Source: Lunularia cruciata | Lineage: Eukaryota > Streptophyta > Marchantiopsida > Lunulariales > Lunulariaceae | Length of the DNA: 64,000 nucleotides | Reading direction: 5' to 3' | Assembly (NCBI GenBank): GCA_948567375.1 | Contig: OX419756.1 | Coordinates: 8,003,001 to 8,067,000, forward strand | Shown: positions 1 through 12,824 of the stretch, piece by piece | Layout of the letters: each line of letters begins with the position of its first letter | How positions within the stretch are numbered: position 1 is the stretch's first letter | The notes under the pieces: model-generated | What the model saw: only the letters and a program-made list of their open reading frames with translations | Told to the model about the DNA's origin: nothing | Databases searched by the model: none | Made by a program: the position numbers and the translations under genes

Positions 1-232
1 TTCGGAGTTATCGTATAGTAACGAATCATATTTATAATTCTTAACTGGATCTGTCTCACTTTGTGATACTGGGAAAGTGCTCATATCAAGTCCACATCGA
101 GCCACGTCTACGTGTCTCGTAATTACGTTGTCAGATAGATTTAAGCTGTGTTTACGTCTGGTTGTTGCGGAAATAGTTGGCCAATTGACAACGGATTTCG
201 TTAAAAGCTGTTTCTCCTGGATTAAATCACAG

Positions 233-3200
233 ATGGCGGAAAAGTTGGAGAAGAGCGAAGCTGGTAGAAAGAAACTACGACAAGCCATCGGAATGCTCAA
301 GGAGAAGATGGAAGCTACAGAGAAGGTACTGCAAGTCAATGAGACCCTCCGACAAGGTATAGCTTCTTCCATAGCTTATTGTTAATGTTGGTTCCTGCCT
401 TCAACAACCACACACAGTACTTCCCAAGAATACAATTCCATCAAAGAAAGTAAAACTTTACCGTTAGGGAGTGGACTGAAGACCTACCTACTTTTATTTT
501 GTTCTCAGCGCGTCACTGATTGGTTACGTTGACCTTGCCAGAGTGTGAGAAAGAGAGAATGCGTGCGGAATCCGAAAGGAAGAAGGCGGAAGAAGAAAAA
601 CGATTACGGCTTCAGATCGAAGAAGAAAACCTTTCGATGAAGGAGCAACTTGTTCGTGTCCTACATCGTCTAGATGCTGTCGAAAGAAACAGTAAATCTG
701 ATCGCCTGGAGACAGATCGAGTGCGTGGCGAGGTATGATAGCGAGGTGTCAAATTTGTTGTGTATCGGTTTCTTCGGTTTTCTCTAGGCCCGATGCCGTT
801 AGTTTCATGCATTTCTAAGTACATGAAGCGTATCAGGTGAACTATTGTGGGCTTTCAGGTTGTTTACCGAGTTGAAGTCAGCAGTCAAATCAAGAAATTA
901 CCTACCTGTTGACATTACGTCCCTACTCGGCTGTATTTTTGATCTGCTAAGCTGCTGAGGACTGTGGTTGCAGCCTGAGGATGAATTACATTGTGTTGGC
1001 CTGGCTTGCAGATGAAGCTGGCTGTACATGGTCTTACCGCAGCATTACAAGCTGTAGAAGCAGCTCAATCTTCTCTACAAAGTTTCGAGAAGACTGTCAT
1101 GATCAAGGTATGGCTGTGATTCTTCAGTTTCAGTTTGAGTAGGTTTTCATTCTCTTTTGTACTGGAACTTTGGGAAAGTTAGTCAACTGTACGGAGTTTA
1201 CTCATGTCTTTGTAAAACTTTTCGGAGTTAGTCAATGTCCTATGTTACCTTTTGCCTTGGCACTCATGAGTTTTCGAGCAGAAACTCGGTACCAGGGGTA
1301 CTGACACTTGCTCACTTACTTCTGCACTGCGTGAGTCACTGATGAAGTCGCATGTGTTTAGTGGAGGTTTAGGGTTACTATGGCCGCCTTCTGCTTCCCT
1401 CAGTTTGTGTCTCAGGACTCCAGCGTCCATAGGGCTTGCTGCGATATACTCTATCCAGTCCTTTGACACCTTGCTCGTCTTTCCTCGTTCTCAGAACGAC
1501 TTCATACTTCCGGTGCTCTGACTCTTACGCCTTCCACGATTTGCGATTTCCAGACTCGTACTTGTCTCTCGATTCCTGTTTATCTCAATCTGTTTAATTT
1601 GGCTCGTTTTGTTGCCATTTCTTCCTGTTGTATTTACTTCTCTACTCATGTGGGTGTTCTGTTTCCGCTTCTTAGATACTAGCATCTCAGATATGCGAGT
1701 TGCTATTAAATTGTTCCCTAATGACATTTTCCTCGCCTTTCATTAGATGTGTCCTGTTTCTGTTTATTCGATGCATGCAACTAGGATGTTGGTGTTGCTA
1801 TTTCATTGCTTCCAGTTTACAATTACTCATGCTTTAATTCAACCAGATGTTCTTTATCTTGTTTACATTACATATCGTGCATAGCATTTGCATTCAATGA
1901 GTTCTGGATCCCCCGTTCGATGGACGGCTTCTGTCCTCATTTCTCTATATCCAGTCCGTTGAGGCTTCGCTCCTTCTCAGCCTAGAGACCGTCCACTCTC
2001 TTCCCCTTCGCTTCAACTCACATTTGTTGTTTTGCTTCATGGTTCCTATACATGTTTTCTGTCCAGTCTGCCAATTTTAGTTCTCTTGATTGGTTTAGTT
2101 TTGACTCGTGGGTCTTCAATTACGGCTTGTCTATTTCGCTACATGCTTTACTTAGTGCTGATCGATTACATGAGGTATATCTGTTCTCTACTGCTGTTGA
2201 TCAGGATAAAGTGATATTTCGTTTGTGCTTAACCTCGCATTCAATCTGTTAGATTCTTTACCTTCTTTAGGGTTTCATTTCTCATCTCGATTTGCACATA
2301 TCATGTTTACATTTCATATGCACACCATTTGCACGTAATGAGTTCTGGATCCCCTGTTCTTCGAACGGCTTCTGCTCTCATGTTCGAATATGTTACATTT
2401 TCGTTAAATACAACGTGTTTCACTATACTGCATAACATATCACTAGAATGAACCATGGTTGCCCACGTCTTATGTACGGGACGAGCTTTAATGACACTCT
2501 CCTCACCAGTGCACTAACAGTTATTGGGTCTGATTGTCCTTTGCTACTTAAGGAATGCTTCTTGGTCTCACTAACATCAGTTATCTCCAATGCTTCGTCT
2601 TGTGTCTGGATCACTACACTGTGTGCTGTGTTTGCTTCTCTAAAAATTACTCTATTTTTTTCGACAATTGCATGTGCGTAGAATGGTAGCTGCAATTCTC
2701 CCTTTTCTGTTTCTCAGTTCTATCCTTCATTCTACATATACATCAAAGGTAAGTTTCCCAATTCTCAACCTACAGTTGATACCCAGGTCAGTTACTCACT
2801 CTTCCACTTTGCTGCTTGACTGCTGTTCTCTCTGCTGTCGTTGTGGTAAATTACATACCAGATTGTGAATTTTTGCTACTTTCGTTGTCATAGGAAGGCT
2901 ACAGTGAATACGGCCTCCCTATATATCGTCATGTAGTGAGCACCATTTCAGTAGAACTCGGGTTTGCCTTGGCACTCATGAGCAAAAGAACAGAAGCTCG
3001 GGACGAGAGGTACAACTTGTTATTTACTTCCTGATGGACCTTCCTACTCGTCATATGCTTTCCCTTTGCTTCTGAATGGATCTTCGTACTTGCCTTATGG
3101 TTCTCCTCTGCTTTCAAATTCAGATGGTTCCTCCGTTTCTGTTCCAGAAGGTCGTCTCTTCTCTTTCACGATGCATACTAGTTCACTGCAGATGCTGTTT

Positions 3201-6200
3201 ATGAAATGTATCGATGTCCGTTCCTGCTTTAAAGCAAATCCGTGTATCTCCCGTTGCGTACTTCCTTGCTTCCATTCAATTTGCAAACGTCCATGCTTGC
3301 TCGTTTTTTCCGTACGCGTGCTCTCTGTTCCTACGAAGTCGTTTCTGGATCGCCCATTCTTCGAACGGCTTCTGCCCCCATTTCGCAAATATTTTCCACT
3401 ATACTCCGTTTCTTAGGGACATGTTTATTAGATCTCTAAGCATACTGAGTACATGAGGGTACAAAACCCACGGAGGTTGAAGAGGAAGCGGTAAGAAAGC
3501 ATAACTAAATCAGAAAGGAGAAGGAGCTACAGGTAGCATTAATAATACTTGTAATTGCAATTGCTATTACTTTTTATGTTACTCATAATTGTGCAGGAAT
3601 TGACGACCCACCATAGTATTAATATTTTGCGGATTTTTTCTCCTGTATACTGTTCTTGTTCATGCTTATTCTTTTGTACCACTTCGTTTGTTTTGTACCC
3701 TCTTGTACTCTGTGTCCACAAAGGTTCGAGAAACACTGTTGTCTTCTACAGGAGAGGGCATTGGATATCTTAGCCTCGAAACTGGCTTTATCCTTGCCCG
3801 CCATTAATTAGACAGCCCCCTTCGTTTACTGTACTTCCTCACCCCCTACAGTCGCCTTCTCAACTTTCTCTTATCTACATTTCTGCTTCTCATGCTCTTT
3901 TCTTCTCGATTTTGTTGTGTTCGCTTCGTTGCGTCGTTTTCGCAGTACCCCTTTCTTTCAGGGATCACGAAGGTACGTTCCCCGCCCATCCTCTCTGTGT
4001 ATGCTGCGATTTGATACTCACTATGCAGACTGCTCACTAACGCTGACTTCCTTCCTTGCGCTCTATCGTTCGTGTTGTTCTCCGGGACGATTCTTATTTC
4101 GCTAAACGCATCATAGTGGTCTTGTCATGGAATGTATTCTTCATATATCATGGGATGTATGAGATTATCAAGCTTCTTGATGCTAGTCCTCGTCGCCTAC
4201 ATCCTAATGTGCTTAGCTTGTGTCGGGTCTGTCCAGTAGCTGTGGATTCCCCGTTTTACGAATTGCTTCTGCTTTCATTCCACATATATTTCAATACATA
4301 GTGTATCCTGCTCCCAATTTACATTCATTTCGCTCATCATGGCAAGCATATATTTGATAACACTCGCAGGCGTAGAGCACATCAGCTTTTCTAAAAATAT
4401 TATCTAGATTCTGAATGTGCATTTTGCTGACTCGTTGAGATATTCATCCGCAGGTCAATAACGCGGTCACCCTATCCTCTAAAGTTTCGTCACTGGCGCA
4501 AAATCTGAATGCTGACGAAAAGACAGCTAAAGAGATTGCGGTTGCAGCAGAGAAAACGTCCCAATCTTTAGTATCACGACTGACAATTTTGCAGAAGCAA
4601 AGTACATCTCTTGATCAGCGAGTGAACATTCTTCAGCAAGAAACACAAAGTCTGAACTCTGATGGAAAAGCAGCTAAAGAGATTGCGGTTTCTGCCGAGA
4701 AGACGTCCCAATCTTTAGTATCACGAGTGGCAACTTTGCAGAAGCAAAATACCGCCCTTGATCATCGAGTGAATCATCTTCAGCAGGAACTACGCAATAG
4801 GTTCCTGGATGCTGGAACGGCCAGGCCTTCGAATGCCGCGGTTCCTAGTGGAGAGAAAACGGTGCCAAACAGGGGGATGGTTCTGTCCAAGAGTCAGCAG
4901 CAGAACAGAGGATCTCAAACCACAGCTAAATCTAAAACCAGGAACTCAGGGGTATCTTGTGAGCTGAGCTCTAAATTTGGACACACGGATAGTGCTGTTG
5001 ATCAGTCAGAACGCAAACGCTGTGGCTCGAGACTTCCTGCAGAACTCGGTTCTTCTTCTGTTGGAAAGAGTACATTGTCAACGGAACTTAGCTCAGTGAA
5101 TGGTTTCAAGAGTCGTATTGTAAGCCCAGAGGCCTCAATATCTGTGTCTCCCCAGTCGGAATTCGTTCCCATGAGCACCTCTGCTCCTGCTGTTGCAAAC
5201 CGGACCCATGTACCCGTTGAGAGTGGCGTTCACTCTCCTTCTCTCAAGTGTGTATCTGGGCAGCAGAATGCCAAGACTTCTTACAAACAGGTTGAAGCAT
5301 TGAGAAGAGTTAAGGCAGACAGTGGTAATGGAGCAGCGCCATCTTCTAGAGGAGCTGGAGAAAATGAATCAAAACTTCTAAATTTTCCACCTGCCACTGT
5401 TAGTTCTCGTGGGAACTCATTATTTGAAAGTTGTGCGGCTGTTGGGCTGACCGGCACAAACTTGTCTGTCAGACAAGGAAAATGTATTGGTGCAAATAAC
5501 AAGGAGAACACTGTCAAGATAGCAACTTCTCTAGAATCGGAGAAGAGTTCCAAAACTACAAGACCAGAAGAGAACAAGGTTGTGAGAGGTCAAAGGAAGG
5601 AGAAGCTCCCAGTTGCTCTTCTGAAAGACATCACCAAGCTATTTAGCAAGGAGAAAAAAGTTCACACAAGAATGGAGGAGAAGTTCGTGGCCTTGCAGCG
5701 GGTGCTGCAATTTGGGGGAGCGAGTAGTGATTGTGAGCAGCAAACCTCCAAGACCTTAGTCCAGGAGACCAGGAAGCGGAAACCTAGGGATGAGGATCTG
5801 GACCCGTGTTCCAGGAAAAAGCGTAGTAAAAAATGCGCTCGAAAACATAGTAGCACAACGAGTCTGGATGTCTTAGATCATTCTAGAACATCTCAAGCTG
5901 CTGGGAAGAGCCGTGATACTTTCGACAGTAAGTGTATCAGGTCCAATTCTTGGGATTCAGTTGCAGCGGAGCCACCCACCCCAGTTCAGTCAACTCCACC
6001 ATTTGCGTTACCAAACTCAGGTGAAAATGCGGTAGCTCAAGTATGTATGAAGTTAGGAGAACAGGATGGACTCACTGTGACAGGCGCTCGGGAGGCGTTA
6101 CTGGCTCGTCAGGATACGAACGAAGGAGGAAGGTCCAGTGCTGATGCAAATCAACAAGTTCCCGGCATGAATGTTGACCAGGAAAGCAGTCCCAATGGTA

Positions 6201-9200
6201 CAGGACAAGACCGCGATGTGGATGGGAGCCAGGATATGGATGCCGAGAGGGCTATTCAGTATATCTTAGAAGGCAAAAGTCTTGGATGGGACAGTGACTC
6301 TGACGTCGGTGAGGATACCCTTGCGGCTGAGTGCTGGACTAGAAGAGTTCTGCATTCGCCAACGATACCAGACATACCTTCGCCGGTCGGCAAGGGCGGA
6401 GCCCTGGGCAGTCCGTCGGCATGTCTAGCTCCAGAAGAAATGAGTCTGGAAGACATTGCTCTCTTCCTAGACGTGTTTCCTCCTGTCCAGGAAGATGGAT
6501 GTGAAGAGGGGAGCAAGTTTATTGACATCGAATCGTTCCCGAATACACGCCCAAGGGAGGAGTCTCTTCCGACAAACATCAGAGCGGACCTCCAGATTTC
6601 TGAAAGGTTGGAAGATCCCGACATACTCGGCGGAGAGACGGCGATGGAAGAAGATGGGTCTAATGAGAGTAGACGTAAAATAACTTGCAGTCTCTCGCTT
6701 CCTGACAAATTGACTTCGACGGTGGAGATGAATCCAGTGGTCCCAGCGACTGTATGTGAATCCAAGGAGGATAAAGAAGGCCCTGGCATTGTCCAAGCGA
6801 AAGGAGTTTTGAAAGCAGACGGCATTGACAAGAGTGGATGCCAAGAAACCTGCTCGCCACTGTTTATCAATAGTTTTCCTCTCACAGGTGATAAGAAGTT
6901 GAAGATCTCCGATATAGTTCGTAGCGCCGAGAAGGAAGACAAAGAAAATTTGAGGATAGGAATGGTCCACAAGAATGGTTTGGTTCAAGTTACGGGATGT
7001 CGACCAAATGATTCTGTGCTACTACCACAAGAGGCCAATGTGGTGCCGTTCAGTTGCAACTCTACGGATTCACTGAGTTCTTTTTCTTGTGAATCTCGAG
7101 CAGAAGCTCAAGGAGGTCAGGACTTGATGTGTAGAACAAAGGCGGAGGAAGAGTTGCTAGGGACCCGGTTTGAAGCTGAGGTGAAAGAGCTGAGCCGTCC
7201 AGTTGATCTTGATGGTTTTGAGGTTCTGGTTGATACTCCAGGGGGGGCTGTACTAAATGAAAGCGGGAGATCAAAGGAGATAGCACATTCTATCAGGAGT
7301 ATACGAGACTCCCTTACAGGCGCGCTAAAGTCTGGTCCTCCTTTTGAAATGAGGAGCTTCACGGATGCTACTGACATAGCTGCGATGTTGGTCGAGACGC
7401 GTCTATTACCGAGGTGGGTTATGCTGAAGCACAGAAATCCCGTACTGTTTATTCCTACGCCGGAAAAGCCATCTCTCATGCCGCTTGCTTGGCAGCCTTT
7501 CCTGGACACCAGTTGTTTGTCTGGTCGTCAATAGATTTTCAGTGACTGAAATTACACTGCACATGAATTAAATAGTCTCCCGAACCTGATTTACCAAATC
7601 TGACGAGTTGCCGAATGATTCGGGAGTTTTAAGTGACAATCGAGTAATCTGAAGTGTAATTTTGTTGGCTGTTTTCTGCAATGATTCCTGTTCCGTGCAA
7701 GTCACAGTCTCATCTACCTTCAAATCTCCCTAAAGGAGCTACTATACTTGAAAATGAAATAAATTGTCTGTCGAACCTGCTATACCAAATCTGAGGAGCT
7801 GCTGAATGATGCGCGAGTTTAAGTGAGGGTAATCTAGAGTGCAACTTTTTGCAATTGCGTGCTGCAAGGTACCTGAAGTAGCTACTTAAGATTTCGCCAG
7901 GGTTTTATCACCTGGAGCCCTACAGAGTATCATAGAGCTCGCGTTGTCTTACTTGGAGTAGACCAAGTGATGAGTCATCTTCTTGACATGGTAAATACGG
8001 TCAAGAATATAATAGCACGGATACAATGGCTTGATAAACCCTTAAACTTCAGGTAATAAACTTACGTGTGTTTTAGTCAGCAGGTTCCTTGTCTTGACTG
8101 GGGCCGTGTTGGCTACTGAGAACCTCATCACGTCTCTCATTTTCCTGTCTTTCTTGCTCTAAATGACAGACGTTGGAATAAATACAATTCCTATCACTGT
8201 ACCGTGCAATTTGTGACGGGAACAACTAGGTTCTGGGGGTGAGTCACGTTTCCTTATACCAAGATGTCGACAGAGTCGTTGCGCATGAAAGTTGAGTCCT
8301 TTATGACATAAGGAAGTAAATAAGTCTACCTGAATTTACCTGTTCAGAAGCGTGAACGTCCTGGTCTTTAAAACGACAGACCGTTCTCAACTACCTCTGT
8401 TATATGAGTCCTTTTGTTCCCTCTACTCTAGATTTTGCCACTTTCCAATTTCTTGTTAAATGGTTTTACAGCACAATAGAGTCCTTTGCCTTACATGGAT
8501 GTCTGGGTGATCCCATTAGCTCCCCCGGAGCATATACATCACGCTTGATAATTTCTCGTCGTGAACACTATCAGTGCCACCACAGTTAATTCGTCCTTTG
8601 AATGATTGCCTGCCTACCTTCAGCGAGTCGGTAAACTTCATCTCTTCCCTAGACGTTGATGTGGTTACGTTCAAGCCAACAACTTCAAGACTGCCACGAA
8701 TATACTTAAATTTTTTTTTGTACAAGGTTTCCGGCAATCAACTGGATCTCGGATTGCATATATAATTAATTACAAGACGACTATCTTGTTGGCGTTGCTG
8801 TTTCAGGAACTTGGTGTCCGTCTTCGTTGCAGCCTTGATTGAAGCATATTCAATGTTGGATACTGAGACCTATTCAAAGCAAGCACCTCATTGCGGGCTT
8901 TTGGAGCGTATCCAATCTGGGGTTTTGGGGCGACTCCTGGAGATTATAGATAAAGGTGAGAACAAATCGTTACCTCCAGTGCGTCTGTTTCTCTTATCAT
9001 GCATGTTATCATTGGGCCTTTGGATGAACCATTTTCTCGTTTCACGAGTCAAGTCGCGGGAATAAATCGGTCAGTGAGAAACCGCTCAACGATCAGGTAG
9101 TATTTATTTTAAACTAACCACTAAAGAACGAAATGTGCTAGTGGTGTATCTCTGGCTACGATTTTGAAGACGGCTTTCTCCTGTGCTATCCACCAGGAAC

Positions 9201-11856
9201 ATAGTGTAGAAAGCTTCTAGTTTGGAACCCTTGCATCATTCATGCTAGAATAGTTTCATCTCTGCTACTACAGAATCCGTTACCGGGATTGCGTATGTCT
9301 CAATCTATAAGTCTCACGTGTTCTTATTTCCCCGGCTTGCATGGTGAGGCTGTCTGCAGCTCAGGGACGCGCCTTTTTGTGTAATACGTGGGTTTGACTT
9401 GCCAAACCTTTTCCACTGCCCCCTCGAAAAGCAAATAGTTCTTCCTTTTGTTGGCTCTACCAGATCACGGGAAAATTGACTCATCAGTTTCCTTCTTGTA
9501 TCTGTTGCCTTCCATTGACTTGTGTTCGGTCTGTTGCAGTTTTCAAAGCTGAGGTCCTTCTGGAGCTTGTTGGGATGGAGTTCCAGCCTAAGCTTGAAAT
9601 CGTGGAGCAGTTACAGGAATTTATAATCCACGGCTATGTGAAACCAGTGGCTCGTTCAGAAAGTAAAGAAAGGTTGAAAGACACGAGTGATGCAGCCCCA
9701 AGTTTCCACGTTCCACCATCGGCCTCAATTGTAAGGAGACTTCAAAGTGTTATTAGCGGAAGCAAGCTTTTTGCTGGTCTCTGTAGCAGGAGTGGGGAAA
9801 TTTGCTACTTGCAGAAGTCGTTGTTTCTACTCCTTCGGTACTGTAACAAGGACAGTTTGTGGGTTCTCGCTGCCATTTCTTCAATTGCTTTTGGTTGCGG
9901 GAAGGACATATTTGCGATGGACGAGAGCAATGTTTCAGGTCAAGCCGTTCGCGTCGTAATTTTTGAGCTTCTAAATGATGCTGAAGCAGTCAAGCAAGGT
10001 GAGCTTTCTACGCTGTTGGGAACTATTGGTGAAGATAGATGCGTTCTTTTGAGCGGAGACACGCGTGGCATAATCGACGAGGATTTACTGTGCAATTTCG
10101 TGAAGAGCAACCTGCAGTTTCTTCGGGGTATGGTAGGTGAACAAGAGAGTGACATCAATTTTGAAGCCTTTCTCCCGAAAATATTGGGAGTATTGCGTAG
10201 TGTGATAAGTCCCAACTTAATCACGAGCTCTGCAGATTCTCAAAAGTCAAACCCAAGTAACCCTGTTGACCAGAAGGAAAATCTACTTCGAGCTTCTAGG
10301 GGTTTAGATGGAAATGAAGAAGCAATTCAACCAAAGCTTCTCAGTGCCATGCCTGCGAAAGGAGACGGAGGAGCTACTATCCAAGAAGTCGACTTAAATG
10401 AAGGGAACTGGTGTTGCTGGCAGTGCACTTACGCAACTGATTACAGGATCAGGTCAAATCTTGTCAAGAGGAAGGAGACTAGTTTCAGAGGAGCAGGCTC
10501 TAAGGCTCTGGAGCAGAAATTCCACGAGGTTGTGCACGCCTTGGAGTTGGTTGCCTGCCACTTGGTACAGTTACCTCGTTCCCACTTCCATATTTTGAGT
10601 TCTTTAAGAATTTTCGCATAGTAACTTCTTTTAAACGGTAGATAGTTTGTGATGAAAGTTTCTGTCGTTTACCTGGTCAATAGACTGTGGAAGTACTACT
10701 AGCGGGCCGGTGCTTCTGTTATATAGCTCTATCCCTCGTGTCCTTTTGGCACAGTTACTTCTGGCTTTAGCCCGACTCCATTCTTGATGAACCTGACACC
10801 GTCTTTGCATCTTTTCACTATGTGGAGAAAAATGAGCTCACTCACCACTTGGATATACTGGTGTTTTCTGTGTGTATTATATATTCCGTTTTATGTATAA
10901 TACGGAGGGTTCTGTTTTCCTGCGCGGGACCTACTCATTTCTTGCTCCTCCCACTCAGACGACCTCGTACAGACGATACGTCTCAGTCTCTCGCACTCCT
11001 CTAATGCTGTTTCTCTACTCTTCCTACTCTTCCCGATGTTCTTCCTCCGCATTTACCTTTTCTTTTTATCTTTTGCACCTTCTATTCTTATCATTCGCAA
11101 TTTGCAATTCTGTTTGTGTTTGCTCGTTACTCTTAAAGTATTAATCGATGATTATTCATATCATTCGCATCTTGCACTTTATCTGATTTCTTTTCACTCC
11201 TAAGTGTTGATCGATGTTTAATCATGGACGTCTTGGTCTGATATATCAGGGCTGGGAGTGGACTTATAACGACCTAATTGGGGAGCATCTTTGGAAACTA
11301 GTCGAACCCGGAGCTCCTGAGATCACTGTTGTGTATGTCGCCAAGGCTATCGGCATTCTTGGCTGGTAGGTAACACGGTCGACTTCATGTTCAGTTAGGA
11401 TGTAATATCTAGATGGATTTCTCCTTGCTGTTGATCCTGTGAAGCGGCTAAGTTTTGCATATTTCCTGTAAGCAGTGGACGTCCTTCTAGTTGAAGATAC
11501 TGACGACTTGCATACTTGTTCTCTTTGGACGCAAAAGGTTAGGAATCGAGATCGACGGCGTCGAGCTTCCAGGTGTGGAAGAATTAAGGAGAAGTCTGAA
11601 TGCAATTCTTCTATCCGATCAAAAATCAACTATCATTGACGGAGTCTCATCAATGTTTTCACTTACCGTACAAGTGGCAGCTGCGCAGTCTTTGTTACAG
11701 TTATCAAGCTTATCCAGGACACAGTTTGATGATTCACCAGGTTCCGGGAGAACGTCACTTGATTCGCTTTTAAAGTGGTTCCACGCTTTGACCCCGCAGG
11801 GCCACGAGAGTTTACCTCTAAGTTTGAGTAGAGCACTTGCCAATTTTGAAGAATAA
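233..11856 (+). CDS. EMB1611/MEE22-like coiled-coil protein, 8 exons, 5' partial
   Basis: Exons inferred from GT-AG junctions: 233-356, 542-732, 1012-1107, 4454-7518, 8807-8955, 9540-10564, 11250-11365, 11538-11856. All phases agree and the lengths sum to 5085 bases, 1694 codons plus stop. The N-terminus (EKSEAGRKKLRQAIGMLKEK, then Glu/Lys/Arg-rich heptads) is a coiled coil like that of plant EMB1611/MEE22. Next come two 49-residue coiled-coil repeats and a long Ser-rich, probably disordered, middle. The C-terminal exons carry a conserved helical part with GWEWTYNDLIGEHLW. EMB1611 is an embryo and meristem gene of unclear biochemistry; the family call is from memory of its N- and C-terminal patterns. 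The first exon follows an acceptor-like CACAG, so an upstream exon is likely beyond the window. The weakest junction is the 7519 donor (GTCTGG); if it is unused, the large exon ends at the TAG at 7532-7534 and the locus would be two genes. Confidence 0.65.
1899..4290 (+). repeat. Diverged repeats inside the 3.3-kb intron 3
   Basis: This intron (1108-4453) of the EMB1611-like gene is much longer than its others. A motif GAGTTCTGGATCC, followed within about 10 bases by ACGGCTTCTG, recurs near 1899 and 2340, and in weaker form near 3341 and 4240. A second motif, GCCTTGGCACTCATGAG, occurs near 1254 and 2956. The plus strand is pyrimidine-rich. It looks like a decayed repeat array or nested insertions that lengthened the intron. 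No coding signal was seen. Confidence 0.55.
4505..4798 (+). repeat. Two in-frame 147-bp coding repeats
   Basis: Two consecutive 147-bp (49-codon) units begin at 4505 and 4652 within the large exon of the EMB1611-like gene. Both encode a coiled coil with AKEIAV, AEKTSQSLVSR and LQKQ. The copies differ at several positions, so this is an old or relaxed internal duplication that kept the frame. Confidence 0.85.
7563..7850 (+). repeat. Imperfect direct repeats in intron 4
   Basis: Two copies of about 95 bases (near 7563-7660 and 7754-7850) share GAACCTG, ACCAAATCTGA and GAATGAT blocks. The first copy contains the inverted pair CTCCCGAA (7577-7584) and TTCGGGAG (7619-7626). The rest of the intron to 8806 shows nothing recognisable. 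Confidence 0.6.
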
Positions 11857-12051
11857 AATCACGGAGGTCGTGGAAGCCATTGTACCCTTATTTGTTCCTG
11901 AATGTCAGCCTCAGTTTTGAACCCCTGTTATTTCATTTGTAAAGACTTTGAGTTCAGTGGGGGACCCTTTAGTAGTAGAAGGCCCAGTTCTCTACACGTT
12001 TAAAAATATTTTTCATGTACACATAAAGCAGATACCACACTGGCGGTTGTG

Positions 12052-12057
12052 AATAAA
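12052..12057 (+). terminator. Candidate polyadenylation signal
   Basis: AATAAA lies 196 bases after the stop codon of the EMB1611-like gene, in T-rich sequence with nearby TTTGT motifs. Position and sequence fit a poly(A) signal; the cleavage site cannot be fixed. Confidence 0.45.
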
Positions 12058-12586
12058 TCAATTTGCACGAAGTGATTGTTTTGGATAAGCAGCTGAACAC
12101 TCGGATGGCTTTTCTGTACACCTACAACACTTGTACTGTATGTTTGTGGCATTTACGTGCTGCTTTTGATGGATCGCGTAAATCAACTATGCTCACAATA
12201 CGAACATCCTGGTCTCCTTAGTGCCTGGATCAAGGTGAGTGTATACGTGATGAAACGCGAATAGAGGCTAAAACGGTGGAGACAAAGTCTCTCCAACTTG
12301 AATATTTTCGTTTCCGGTTTTGTGAACGCCCAGGTGACGTAAGCGTGCAATTCGATAGACCGAAGTTGGGAAATGTCAAACTTGAAGCACAAGAGTTCCA
12401 GAGGTGTGTATGTTTCCATCGAACATGTGAAATGAAATGTAGAGAACTATCAGAGAGGCATCTTGCTTGAGAATAACAGTACCCATTGTTGTTGGGGCTG
12501 TCATACTAGCTAAGATAGCAGCCACTTTGGATTTCTCCTCTCATAGTCAGTGTGTTTGCAAGGTGTTATGAATCATCTGAGAATAT

Positions 12587-12666
12587 GGCGACCGCTTGTG
12601 AGGTCAAGAAGGATGGGAAGACCCCTTTCAAGCCGTACATAGGGGGTAAAATAGGGCTAAGCCCCG
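12587..12666 (+). repeat. Dispersed short repeat, copy A
   Basis: About 80 bases: GGCGACCGC at the start, GATGGGAAGACCC then TCAAGCC in the middle, and AAAATAGGGCTAAGCCCC at the end. The same order of blocks recurs at 62981-63066 (plus) and 63688-63771 (minus), with a partial copy at 61382-61450. It behaves like a small non-autonomous element or an element terminus. No ORF. Confidence 0.7.
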
Positions 12667-12686
12667 ATAGTGTCGGTATGAGGAAA

Positions 12687-12824
12687 CTGCCATAAATTGT
12701 CTTAGATTTCGAACCTGCCTTAATAACTTAGATTTCGAACCTGCCATAAATTATCTTAGATTTTGGACCTGCCATAAATTATCTTAGACTTCGATCCTGC
12801 CATACGTCATCTTAGACTTCGATC
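12687..12824 (+). repeat. 28-bp tandem repeat, five copies
   Basis: Five units (28, 26, 28, 28, 28 bases) begin at 12687, 12715, 12741, 12769 and 12797. Each has CTGCCATAAATT-like and CTTAGATTTCGAAC-like halves. The array starts about 20 bases after dispersed repeat copy A and may belong to that insertion. Confidence 0.9.

Noticed and set aside
6256-6972. 238-residue minus-strand ORF, with others at 6467-6988 and 7117-7509
   Set aside because: Antisense shadows of the large EMB1611-like exon; Ser/Leu-rich composition mirrors the sense codons and no family pattern is visible.
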